Assembly (NCBI RefSeq): GCF_020400605.1
Contig: NZ_JAINRD010000012.1
Coordinates: 162,889-226,888 of the forward strand
Length of the DNA stretch: 64,000 nt
Source: Streptomyces aculeolatus
Lineage (GTDB): Bacteria > Actinomycetota > Actinomycetes > Streptomycetales > Streptomycetaceae
Direction: 5' to 3'
Part shown: piece by piece, positions 15,304 through 23,508 of the stretch
How the letters are laid out: every line of letters starts with the position of its first letter
Position numbering within the stretch: the first letter of the stretch is position 1
The notes under the pieces: model-generated
Told to the model about the DNA's origin: nothing
The model's input: only the letters and a program-made list of their open reading frames with translations
Databases searched by the model: none
Program-made: the position numbers and the translations under genes

Positions 15304-16700
15304 TACGGAGCCCCCCTCCTGCGCACCATCTCCAGCAGCGCCAGGGCGGGGACGATGATCGTGGAGACACCGATCATCCTGTCGCCCTCCTCCGCCTCCG
15401 GGCTCCACACCTGGAGGTAGAGGACGACGAGGGCGGCGGTGGTGGCGATCACGAGGGTGGCGAGCGTGGCGGGGGACGTGCAGAACGCCCTGACCCGCCG
15501 GAGCGCGAGGGCGATCCGGGACCGGGTCTCCCGGGCGGTCTCGAGCGCCGCCACCCGCTCTTCGAGTACCGCCACGTCGGCCCGCAGCGTCACGTTCTCG
15601 GAGTCCGTCGCGCTCATCCGCTCGACGAGGACGTCGGCGATCTCCCGGAACACCGACGTGTAACCGGTCGTCTCCAGCGCCTTCCGGTAGACGTCCAGTG
15701 CCCGCACGGCCTCCACCACGGCCCAGGACGGCGCCGTGCCGGGCATCGACTGGACCTGCCAGTAGGCGCCCTGGTGGCGGCGGACGATGTCCTCGACCAG
15801 CGGTCCGACGATCTCGTGGCGCGGGTCGTGGCCCAGCTTCATGAGCGCGATGAGGGACCGCTCCGCGGGGAGATGGGTCCACCTGAGCCGTTCCGAGCGC
15901 ATGGTCGCAGCGACGCTCTCGCCGTAGTCGTCGGGGAAGTTGTAGTGCTCGACCCAGGGCATCAGGGGGCTCGTACCGAGTTCGCGGACCATCCACTCCC
16001 GCGCGCTCCGTAACGACTCGCGCGGCCTGCCCGCCGCCAGCAGGGCTTCCACGGCGTGGCTCGTGTGGGCGAGGCTCGGCGGCTCGTCGCCGCGGACGCC
16101 CCAGCCGCCGGTGTCGCTCCGGCCGCGTGTCAGCCAGTCCACCCCCGCGTCGATCTGCGCGCGGGCCCGGGACTCGACCTCGGCGTCGGCCGTCAGCACC
16201 CGGATGGCGTAGGCCGTGGAGGTCGTGTCGCTCAGGCCGTCCCGGGCGATGCCGCCCCAGCCGCCGTCGGGGTTCTGCGCGTTCGTCAGCCAGGCGAGGC
16301 CGCCGGAGAAGGCGGGATGCCCGGCCGGGACCTCCATGTCGGCCAGGGCGAGGAGGGACATGCAGGTCGTCAGCGTGAGGCTGAACTGACCCGAGTGCCT
16401 GGGCTTCGACCAGCCCCCGTCGGCGCAGGCGTCGGCCATCAGGAACTCGGTGGCGCCTTTGAGCTGCGTGTCGGTACGGGCGACCCCCATGGCCACCAGA
16501 GCCGTGACGCTGCACGACGTGCCGGCGGCGCTCGGCGCGCCGTCCTCCTGGAGGAACTGCCGCCACCCGCCGGCGGAGGAGGTCGCGGAGTATCTGCCGC
16601 GCAGGTAGCGGTCGGTGTCCCGCAGGAGGTTGCCGATGCGCGTGATGTCGTGTGTGACTCGCTCCAGAGCTGCGTCGAACGTGTGCAGCTCGCGACTCAC
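15303..16700 (-). CDS. Membrane-anchored prenyltransferase/squalene-cyclase-fold protein
   Basis: About 465 residues from the GTG at 16700 (GGGAGG just upstream). Residues ~20-350 form an alpha/alpha-toroid of the prenyltransferase/terpene-cyclase type with repeated DGGW/TGGW motifs (ACADGGWSKP, NPDGGWGG, DTGGWGV). I see no DXDD of class II cyclases, so it may be non-enzymatic or use other residues. Residues ~365-410 are a coiled coil (SENVTLRADVAVLEERVAAL), followed by two membrane helices at the C-terminus. This tethers the toroid to the cytoplasmic face. It is first in the five-gene operon and may be its sensor or scaffold, or make a lipid-linked product; both are inference. The frame stays open upstream to 16892. 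Confidence 0.7.
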   Translation of the reverse strand: MSRELHTFDAALERVTHDITRIGNLLRDTDRYLRGRYSATSSAGGWRQFLQEDGAPSAAGTSCSVTALVAMGVARTDTQLKGATEFLMADACADGGWSKPRHSGQFSLTLTTCMSLLALADMEVPAGHPAFSGGLAWLTNAQNPDGGWGGIARDGLSDTTSTAYAIRVLTADAEVESRARAQIDAGVDWLTRGRSDTGGWGVRGDEPPSLAHTSHAVEALLAAGRPRESLRSAREWMVRELGTSPLMPWVEHYNFPDDYGESVAATMRSERLRWTHLPAERSLIALMKLGHDPRHEIVGPLVEDIVRRHQGAYWQVQSMPGTAPSWAVVEAVRALDVYRKALETTGYTSVFREIADVLVERMSATDSENVTLRADVAVLEERVAALETARETRSRIALALRRVRAFCTSPATLATLVIATTAALVVLYLQVWSPEAEEGDRMIGVSTIIVPALALLEMVRRRGAP

Positions 16701-16719
16701 TGGGCCTCCCCTGGCGTGC

Positions 16720-16763
16720 ACTCGACCTCTTCGAGTATCACCCGGCGATTGACGCCTTGTCAC
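16720..16763 (-). promoter_or_regulatory. Candidate promoter and dyad of the five-gene operon
   Basis: On the minus strand GTGACA (16758-16763) and GATACT (16734-16739) are spaced by 18 bases. A perfect 6-bp dyad ACTCGA-N5-TCGAGT (16720-16736) overlaps the -10, which suits a repressor site. It lies 20-60 bases before the GTG of the first gene. Confidence 0.4.
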
Positions 16764-17269
16764 CACGAACAGTGACCGGCCGCGACCGGCGGACGGGCGG
16801 ACTCCCGTACGGGGCGGGAAAGCCGGCGTCGCGGGTGCGGGCCAGAGGCGCCTGGCAGCTCTCACACCCGAGCCTGTCTCCCGCATCTCCATGCGGTGAA
16901 CTGGTCACGCTGGCACCGACTACGCCAGGCCGTCCCCCGGGCCAAACCGCGAAATCCTGCTAGTACTTGTGTCCGCTGTCCGTCCTTGGCGAACTCCTCC
17001 GCGCCGAGCCCGGCACCACCCAGAGCGAATGGTGGAGACGCGGCGGCCCCGGGCCGGCCTGGCTCGCACCGCATCCCGGTTTGCTGAGCGACAGCCTCGA
17101 ACCGGGGGTCCCGCCAGGCCCAGACAGCGAAGTCTGGCCGGGGTATCTCCCCTATGCGGGGGAGAAGCTCCCCCGCTGGGGGGAGCTTCGGAAGGCGCGA
17201 GGCGGCTGTACTGGACATGCGGTCGGCGTCATGCGGACAGACCGGCCAACGTACGGGAGGCTGATCACC
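16764..17269. other. Intergenic, no confident gene; hairpin at 17165-17188
   Basis: About 500 bases with mixed codon statistics. A plus-strand segment near 16899-16940 could encode NWSRWHRLRQ, faintly like the tail of some IS4/IS701-type transposases, but the match is too short to call. A perfect 10-bp stem (17165-17174 with 17179-17188, 4-base loop) stands about 80 bases before the S37 peptidase start and may attenuate its transcription. Confidence 0.4.
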
Positions 17270-18660
17270 ATGCGTGCCTGGACGAGACGGCATCTGTTGC
17301 TGGCCACGGGGGCGGCGGGCCTGGCCGCCACGGCCGCCACCGCACCGACGTACGCGGCAGCGGAGGGCCGCCGGCGAAGCCGCAGGCTGAAGGGCGACGG
17401 CATTGCGGACGCTCTTCGGGCGCTTCCCGGGCTGCGCGTGATCGAGGAACTACCGGGCGCCGAGCCGGGAGACCGCTTCTTCGTCCTGGGACTGCGCCAG
17501 CCGGTCGACCACTCCGACCGTACGGCCGGCGCCTTCGAGCAGCGGCTCACCCTGCTGCACACCGCCACCGACCGTCCGATGGTCCTGTACACCACCGGGT
17601 ACGGGGCAGTGCTCACGACTCGCCGTACCGAACCCGCCACCGTACTCAGCGGAAACCAGCTTCAGGTCGAACACCGCTACTTCGGTGTCTCACGCCCACC
17701 GACTGCCGACTACGCCCACCTGACCATCCGTCAGGCTGCCGACGACCACCACCGCGTCGTCCGTCTCTTCCGCAGGCTCTACCCCGCTGCGTGGATCTCC
17801 ACCGGCGGCAGCAAAGGCGGCATGGCGAGTGTCTACCACCGCCGCTTCCACCCGCACGACGTCGACGGCACCGTGGCCTACTCCGCTCCGAACAACGTCG
17901 ACGACCGCGACGACTCCGCCTACGTGCACTTCCTCGCCCACGTCGGCACCGCCGAGACCCGCGCCGCCCTGGAGCAGGTCCAGCGCGAAGCCCTGCTGCG
18001 CCGTACGGAACTGGTCGCACGCTACGAGGAATGGGCCGCTTCCACCGGCGACTCGTTCCACATCATCGGCAGCGCCGAGAAGGCCCTCGAGATCGCCGTC
18101 CTGCGCGCTCCGTTCATGTTCTGGCAGTACGACGGCGCGAAGACACCCGCCGCCATCCCCACGCCCGCCGCCTCCACGAACGCGATCTACACCTGGCTGC
18201 ACGACACCGCTCAACTGCCCGTCTACGCGGACGCCGTGGCAACGCACTACATCCCGTACTTCTACCAACTCGGCACCCAGCTCGGCTACTGGGAGGCACC
18301 CACCCACCACCTGTCCGACCTGGCACGCTACCCGGATGCCATGCGTCCGCGCAGCTTCGTCCCCCGTGGCATCCCCCTGCCCTTCGACGCCACGGCCATG
18401 CCCGACATCGACCACTGGGTCCGCAGGCACGGCACCCGCCTGCTCTTCGTCAACGGCGCCCAGGACCCCTTCGCCGCCGAACCATTCCACCCCGGCGGGC
18501 GTGACGCCCGCACCCTCTGGGCCCCCACGCCAGCCACAACGTCAGCTTCGACGACCTGCCCGCAGCCGACCGTGACTACGCGCTTGCCACAGTGAAGCGC
18601 TGGGCTTCCAGGCCCGTACCGCGCCGCACCCACCGCTCCATCGGTCCGAGCGCCGGATAA
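17270..18660 (+). pseudogene. Exported S37-family tripeptidyl aminopeptidase, frameshifted near C-terminus
   Basis: The ATG at 17270 opens a Tat-type signal (TRRHLLLATGAAGLAATAAT) and a peptidase S37 (PS-10, Streptomyces prolyl tripeptidyl aminopeptidase) domain with nucleophile elbow GGSKGG. The frame runs to TGA at 18593-18595 (441 residues), but the last ~20 residues are unlike the family. One added base in the run of five Cs at about 18522-18526 restores a reading frame to TAA at 18658: WAPHASHNVSFDDLP, then ADRDYALATVKRWASRP. That continuation holds the likely catalytic His (HASHN) and the usual C-terminal helix. So either the strain carries a one-base deletion that kills the enzyme, or the homopolymer was miscounted. 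Confidence 0.75.
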
Positions 18661-18818
18661 TCGTCCCGCGCAAGCACATACGCCGTCCTGAGCTGCGGAA
18701 CTTGCAGACCTGTCACGTCCTTGACCCGCTGCTCGTCGACTCCGGCGGCGGTTACCACCGCCTGGCTAGGCGGACACGACCCGGCACCGCCCGCACGCGG
18801 TGCATGCGGAACGGCGCC

Positions 18819-18849
18819 GCCCGCCGCCCCCGTTCCGGGGGCGGCGGGC
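18819..18849. terminator. Very stable bidirectional hairpin between convergent genes
   Basis: Perfect 14-bp all-GC stem (18819-18832 with 18836-18849) with a 3-base loop, between the peptidase gene and the DUF1772-like gene. Confidence 0.7.
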
Positions 18850-18864
18850 CGCGGGGCCGTCACG

Positions 18865-19578
18865 TCAGCGGCGCGCGACCGGCGGGGACGTCGCGGGTGC
18901 CGCCCGGTACTCCCACCGCGGCCCCGGCTGCGCCTGCGGCGCTCCCTGGGGCGGCTGCGGCTGCCACCGCGGGCCCGGGCCCACGGGCGCCTGCGGCTGC
19001 TGCCACCCCGCCGCGCCCTGCGCCGCGCCCTGCGTGACCGGCGCCGGCCGCGAGCCCCGCGACGCGTCGGCGTCGTCGGCGAGCCGGTGCGCCCCGTACA
19101 CGATCAGCGCGTACGCCGCCAGGCCGAACGCGACCGTGTGCAGCACCGCCCGTACGACGTTCCACGCCACCCACTTGTCCTCGAAGTCCGCCCGGACCGC
19201 GGCCAGGTCCTTGATCCGGTCCGGGTCGCCGGCCTGGTCGAGCTGGTCGTTGAGCGGGACGTTCCCGGCGACGGTGACGCCGAACGCGACGACGTACAGC
19301 ACCAGCGCCGCGATCAGCCACGGCAGCGCCTCGCGGCCCTGGCCGCGCCAGGCCAGCACGACGGCCAGGCCCAGCAGCGGGATCGAGCCCATGAACGGGA
19401 GCATGAACACGGGGTTGATGATGGCTTTGTTGATGCCCTGCATCGCGTCGACGAGGGTGCGGTCCGAGGACCGGCCCAGGCCCGGCATGACCGCGTACGC
19501 GAAGGCCGCGAAGAGGCCGGCCATGAGTCCGGTGCCGAGGACGGAGGCGAGCAGGGCGCCTGTCTGCAGGTGTTTCAT
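18865..19578 (-). CDS. DUF1772 (anthrone-oxygenase-like) membrane protein
   Basis: About 237 residues with four membrane helices (about 8-28, 55-80, 88-110, 140-160) and the family-typical GNVPLNDQLD motif between helices 3 and 4. DUF1772 includes anthrone oxygenase-like proteins, but most bacterial members are uncharacterised. A C-terminal tail of ~60 residues rich in Pro, Gln and Gly (QQPQAPVGPGPRWQPQPPQG) is unusual and likely disordered. The ATG at 19576-19578 overlaps the stop of the NmrA-like reductase gene, so the two form a coupled operon divergent from a LysR regulator. Confidence 0.82.
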   Translation of the reverse strand: MKHLQTGALLASVLGTGLMAGLFAAFAYAVMPGLGRSSDRTLVDAMQGINKAIINPVFMLPFMGSIPLLGLAVVLAWRGQGREALPWLIAALVLYVVAFGVTVAGNVPLNDQLDQAGDPDRIKDLAAVRADFEDKWVAWNVVRAVLHTVAFGLAAYALIVYGAHRLADDADASRGSRPAPVTQGAAQGAAGWQQPQAPVGPGPRWQPQPPQGAPQAQPGPRWEYRAAPATSPPVARR

Positions 19579-20414
19579 GAGGCGTCCTTGGGGTTCCACA
19601 CGCCCGTGGCGGCGGTGTCGCGGGCGTAGTCGGCGAAGTCGCGGGCGGGGCGGCCGAGGATCTGCCGGACGCCGTCGTCGACGTACTCGTTGCGGCCGTC
19701 GAGGACGCTCGTGAAGAGGTACGTCAGCAGGTCGGTGACCCCCTGCGGGACCCCTTCCGCCGCCAGTCCCGCCGTGAAGCCGGCCAGCGGGACCGGGACG
19801 TAACGCACCTCACGCCCGGCCGCCGCGGCGATCGCGGCGACGGCCTCGGCGAAGGTGAGCAGCCGGGGGCCGGTCAGCTCGTAGGTGCGGCCCACGTGCC
19901 CGTCCTCCGTGAGGACGGCCGCCGCGGCCTCGGCGAGGTCCCCGGCGTCCACGAAGGGCTCGCGGACGTCGCGGGCGGGCAGCGCCACCTCGCCGCCCAG
20001 GACCGGGTCGAGCAGGTAGCTCTCGCTGAAGTTCTGCGCGAACCACGCGGCCCGCAGCACGGTCAGGTCCGCGCCCGTCGCCGCCACCGCCTTCTCCGTC
20101 GCCACGGCCTCCTCCTCGCCGCGCCCCGACAGCAGCACCAGGCGCCGCGCGCCCTTCGCCACCGCAAGCTCGGCGAACGCGCCGACGGTCTCCGGCGCAC
20201 CGGGGACGGCGAGGTCCGGGTAGTACGAGATGTAGACCGACCGGACGCCGTCGAGTGCGGGCCCCCAGGTCGCGCGGTCCTCCCAGTCGAACGGGACGCC
20301 GCCGGAGCGCGAGCCGATGCGGACCGGCAGGTCGCGGCCGGTCAGCAGCTGGACGAGCCGGCTGCCGGTCTTCCCGGTGCCGCCCAGTACGAGGGTCAGG
20401 TCGTGGCGGTTCAT
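19575..20414 (-). CDS. NmrA-family NAD(P)-binding reductase/sensor
   Basis: A 279-residue atypical short-chain dehydrogenase of the NmrA/YtfG (quinone reductase-like) type: N-terminal Rossmann loop LVLGGTGKTGSRLV, then AAWFAQNFSESYL and REPFVDAGDLAEAAAAVL, as in NmrA proteins that bind NAD(P) and sense or reduce quinone-like compounds. The active Tyr/Lys pair of classical SDRs is not evident. It is first in the operon with the DUF1772 gene. The promoter faces the LysR gene across 182 bp with two dyads, so LysR control is likely. Confidence 0.85.
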   Translation of the reverse strand: MNRHDLTLVLGGTGKTGSRLVQLLTGRDLPVRIGSRSGGVPFDWEDRATWGPALDGVRSVYISYYPDLAVPGAPETVGAFAELAVAKGARRLVLLSGRGEEEAVATEKAVAATGADLTVLRAAWFAQNFSESYLLDPVLGGEVALPARDVREPFVDAGDLAEAAAAVLTEDGHVGRTYELTGPRLLTFAEAVAAIAAAAGREVRYVPVPLAGFTAGLAAEGVPQGVTDLLTYLFTSVLDGRNEYVDDGVRQILGRPARDFADYARDTAATGVWNPKDAS

Positions 20415-20517
20415 GGAGTCCTCCCCGGATGCGGTAAGCGGTGGCGGCGGTTCGTTTTCCGCCACACCACGACCCTCCGCCGAAAAGGAATCGACAACAA
20501 CGAGCAACCGGGCAAGT

Positions 20518-20569
20518 ATCGTTTACCGGGGGTTAACGATCCCCGTATCACCCCTCTGACCAGGGGTGA
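20518..20569. promoter_or_regulatory. Two dyads in the divergent reductase/LysR promoter
   Basis: The first dyad has arms ATCGTTTA (20518-20525) and TTAACGAT (20533-20540), 7 of 8 paired, the T-rich/A-rich layout of LysR boxes. The second has perfect 8-bp arms TCACCCCT (20548-20555) and AGGGGTGA (20562-20569). The region is AT-richer than its surroundings. The first is the best candidate LysR site. Confidence 0.5.
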
Positions 20570-20596
20570 CAGTGACCGCAGCCGGAAGGGGGCGCC

Positions 20597-21511
20597 GTGG
20601 AGCGGCGCGAGATCGAGACGTTCCTCGCCCTGGCCGAGGAGCTGCATTTCGGCCGCACCGCCGAGCGGCTGCACGTGTCGGTCGCGATGGTGAGCAAGTC
20701 GGTGAAGAAGCTGGAGCGCGCCGTCGGGGCACCGCTGTTCGACCGGTCCAGCCGGCGGGTGGCGCTGACGCCCATCGGCAGCCGCCTCTACGAGGACGTG
20801 CAGCCCGCCTACCGGCAGCTCCTCGACGGCTTCGCGCGCGCCGTGGCCGCGGGGCGCGGCGTGGAGGGGGTGCTGCGGGTCGGGTTCCTGGGCACGGCCG
20901 TCGCGCGGTTCGTGCTGGAGGTCTCCGAGGAGTTCCGCATCCGGCACCCCGACTGCCGGGTGGAGCTGATTGAGACGAGCTACGCCGACGTGGCCGGGCT
21001 GCTCGGCGGCGACGCCGTGGACGTCCTGCTGCTCGCGATCCCGGACTTCGCCCCGGACCTGTCCTCGGGCCCGGTGCTGTTCAGCGAGCCCGCGGTGCTG
21101 GCCGTCTCCGCCCGGCACCCCTTCGCGCGCCGCGACGCGGTCTCGCTGGAGGACCTGGCGCGCGACAAGGTGCTGCGCCCCCGCGGGCTCACCGACGAAC
21201 TCGACGCGCTCACCGTCCCGGTGGCGACCCCCGCGGGCCGGCCCATCGAGCGCGGCGACGGCTTCTCGACGATCCAGGAGATGCTCGCGCTCATCGGCGC
21301 CGGCCGCGGCGTCTTCCCCGTGCCCAAGCACGCGAGCCTGTACGACGCGCGCCCCGACGTCGTGTACGTGCCGATGACCGACGGGCTGCCGTACGAGTGG
21401 CGGCTGATCTGGCGCACCGCCGGGGAGACCAACCGCATCCGCGCCTTCGCCGCGGCGGCCCGCGACTTCGTCGCGGTGAACGGGAACCCGCTGCTGCCGG
21501 CGGAGGAGTAG
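20597..21511 (+). CDS. LysR-family transcriptional regulator
   Basis: A 304-residue LysR regulator: N-terminal winged helix (RREIETFLALAEELHFGRTA, then SVKKLERAVGAPLFDR) and a periplasmic-binding-like effector domain from about residue 90 (GVLRVGFLGTAVARFVLE). The start is GTG at 20597. It is divergent from the NmrA-like/DUF1772 operon, its presumed target, probably in response to a small quinone-like or aromatic effector (inference from the partner). Its stop is 10 bases from the stop of the convergent ATP-binding protein. Confidence 0.9.
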   Translation: MERREIETFLALAEELHFGRTAERLHVSVAMVSKSVKKLERAVGAPLFDRSSRRVALTPIGSRLYEDVQPAYRQLLDGFARAVAAGRGVEGVLRVGFLGTAVARFVLEVSEEFRIRHPDCRVELIETSYADVAGLLGGDAVDVLLLAIPDFAPDLSSGPVLFSEPAVLAVSARHPFARRDAVSLEDLARDKVLRPRGLTDELDALTVPVATPAGRPIERGDGFSTIQEMLALIGAGRGVFPVPKHASLYDARPDVVYVPMTDGLPYEWRLIWRTAGETNRIRAFAAAARDFVAVNGNPLLPAEE

Positions 21512-21521
21512 CGGCGGGGGG

Positions 21522-21977
21522 TCAACCCCGCGCGGGCGGCCGCGGCACCCCGATCGTCGCCCACACCGCGAACCCCGGCCCCGACGGCTCCGCCCCCCAC
21601 GCCTCGCTCAGCGCCGCCACCAGCCCCAGCCCGCGCCCGCACTCGTCCTCCGGCCCGGCGACCGTGCGGATCGGGACCGCGTACGACCCGCCCTGGTCCC
21701 GTACCTCCAGCCGCACGCCCGGCGCGCGCAACGCCAGCCGGCAGACGATCCTGCCGCCGCTCGCGTGCAGCACGGCGTTGGTCACCAGCTCGGAGATCAC
21801 CAACTGCGCCGTGGCGCACACGTCGTCGCATAACCGCCAGCGGCCGAGCAGCCGCCTGACGTGCGCGCGCGCCTCGGCCGCCGCGGCGGCCCGCGCCACG
21901 AGTTCGAAGCTCTCGCCGTGCGCCGCGGCGTCGAAGTCCGCCGTGGTGCCGAGCGCGCTGTGGGATGAGGGGGCCAT
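21522..21977 (-). CDS. HATPase_c anti-sigma/regulatory ATP-binding protein
   Basis: A 151-residue GHKL-type ATPase domain of the RsbW/SpoIIAB-like family: N-box region LVISELVTNAVLHA, and the later GRGLGLVAALSEAWG lid region. It has no membrane or receiver part. In Streptomyces such small ATPases usually sit beside whiJ-like (XRE-DUF5753) and DUF397 genes, as here, and are thought to sequester a partner, but the target is rarely known. The ATG is at 21975-21977. It is divergent from the XRE gene across a 259-bp AT-richer region. Confidence 0.82.
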   Translation of the reverse strand: MAPSSHSALGTTADFDAAAHGESFELVARAAAAAEARAHVRRLLGRWRLCDDVCATAQLVISELVTNAVLHASGGRIVCRLALRAPGVRLEVRDQGGSYAVPIRTVAGPEDECGRGLGLVAALSEAWGAEPSGPGFAVWATIGVPRPPARG

Positions 21978-22236
21978 GGGCCGGGTGCCTTCCGTACGTC
22001 CGTCGAGGGGGGTCACGGCACCGACCGCCCCGGAGCTTCGCAGGTGGGAAGGCGGCTGCCGTGTGAACGGCGTCACAGGCCAACTATGCGTGCGCCGGTC
22101 ACGGATCGCAAGCGTCGTTTTGCAGTCTGCACATTCGGGAATGCATAGCGCTGCGAGCGATCCCACGGGCGTGGCACACTGCGCACCGGCAAACTCAACG
22201 AACGACGCCCCGAGTTGCCCCGGGAGGTGCGAACCC

Positions 22237-23130
22237 ATGGCGCGAGCAGGCGCCGAGGCGGGCACGGCGGCCATATCCGGCCAGTCGGCCCCCACGGCCG
22301 GCCAGATCGTGCTGGGCCGCCGCCTGCAGAACCTGCGCGAGAGCGCCGGGTTCACGCCCGAACAGGCCGCCAGGGCGCTGCGTGTCAACGCGACCAGCGT
22401 CCGGCGCATGGAGAAGGCCGAAGTCGGCCTCAAGTACGCCTCCGTGGAGAAGCTGCTGCGCACCTACGGGCTGCCGGAGCCGGACATCGAGTCCTTCCTC
22501 GCCCTCGCCGAGGAGGCCAACAAGCCCGGGTGGTGGCACCGGTTCCGCGACGTGCTGCCGGAGCAGTTCGGCCTGTACGTGAGCCTGGAGTCGGCCGCCA
22601 GCCTCGTCCGCGCGTACGAACCCCACTGCGTGCCCGGGCTGCTGCAGACCGAGGACTACGCCTGCGCCCTGATGGCCGCGGGCACCCTGCCGCTCGCCCC
22701 CGAGGAGCGCGAGCGCCGCGTCACCCTGCGCATGCAGCGACAACAACTGCTCATACGCGAGCCGAAGCCGCTGCGGCTGTGGGCCATCGTCGACGAGGGG
22801 GCCCTGCGCCGCACCGTGGGCGGACCGCGGACGATGCGCGCGCAGCTCGACCGGCTGGTGGAGGCCGCCCGGATGCCGAACGTCACCCTCCAGGTGCTCC
22901 CGTTCGACACCGGTCCGCACCCGGCCATGTACGGGCCGCTGCACCTGCTGCGCTTCCCGGCCCCGGAGCTGGGCGACTTCGGCTACAGCGAGAGCCTGAC
23001 CGGCCCCGCCTACGTGGAGGACACCGCGCTGGTCTCCCAGTGCCTGGAGGCCCTCAACCGGATATCCACCCAGGCGCCGCCGGCACATCGGACCGAGGAC
23101 ATCATCACCAACATCCGGAAGGAAGTATGA
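22237..23130 (+). CDS. WhiJ-like XRE regulator with DUF5753 domain
   Basis: A 297-residue protein: XRE helix-turn-helix at about residues 28-85 (LGRRLQNLRESAGFTPEQAA) and a C-terminal DUF5753/Scr1-type domain (YEPHCVPGLLQTEDYA near the start, QVLPFDTGPHPAM later). WhiJ-type proteins repress development until a DUF397 partner relieves them. The ATG at 22237 follows GGGAGG. Its TGA overlaps the ATG of the DUF397 gene (ATGA), the standard arrangement of the pair. Confidence 0.9.
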   Translation: MARAGAEAGTAAISGQSAPTAGQIVLGRRLQNLRESAGFTPEQAARALRVNATSVRRMEKAEVGLKYASVEKLLRTYGLPEPDIESFLALAEEANKPGWWHRFRDVLPEQFGLYVSLESAASLVRAYEPHCVPGLLQTEDYACALMAAGTLPLAPEERERRVTLRMQRQQLLIREPKPLRLWAIVDEGALRRTVGGPRTMRAQLDRLVEAARMPNVTLQVLPFDTGPHPAMYGPLHLLRFPAPELGDFGYSESLTGPAYVEDTALVSQCLEALNRISTQAPPAHRTEDIITNIRKEV

Positions 23131-23420
23131 AGATGACGCACACGCACGGTGCGAACGACGCCCAGCACACCGGCGCGGCGGCCGGAGGGCAGGTGTACAA
23201 CGGCATGCCCGCGCGCGAGCTGGGCCCGGACGGCTGGGACAAGCCGTGGAGCGGCCCCAACGGCGACGCCTGCGTCGAGGCGAAACGACTCGCCGACGGC
23301 CGCGTGGCGCTGCGCCAGTCCACCGCCGACGACGGCCCGGCGCTGATCTACACCGCCGAGGAGATGCGGGCGTTCATCGCGGGCATCAAGAACGGGGACG
23401 CGGACTTCCTGCTCTCCTGA
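23127..23420 (+). CDS. DUF397 small partner protein
   Basis: A 97-residue protein of the DUF397 family (GPNGDACVEAKRLADGRVALR is close to the family core), the usual partner of XRE-DUF5753 regulators in Streptomyces. The N-terminal ~35 residues, rich in His, Gly and Ala, are longer than in minimal members. It is translationally coupled to the upstream gene. Confidence 0.88.
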   Translation: MKMTHTHGANDAQHTGAAAGGQVYNGMPARELGPDGWDKPWSGPNGDACVEAKRLADGRVALRQSTADDGPALIYTAEEMRAFIAGIKNGDADFLLS

Positions 23421-23508
23421 GCGGGTCCCCGGCCGCCGCCCCCACGCGCGTCCCGTACGCCGCCGCCCCCACCGCCGGGCGCCGGCACGACCGAAACGGA
23501 CTGACCAG

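Noticed and set aside
16862..17293. 143-codon minus-strand frame and a plus-strand NWSRWHRLRQ segment that looks like a transposase tail
   Set aside because: The match is about ten residues only, with no continuing homology, no ribosome site and no inverted repeats. Kept as a note in the intergenic entry.
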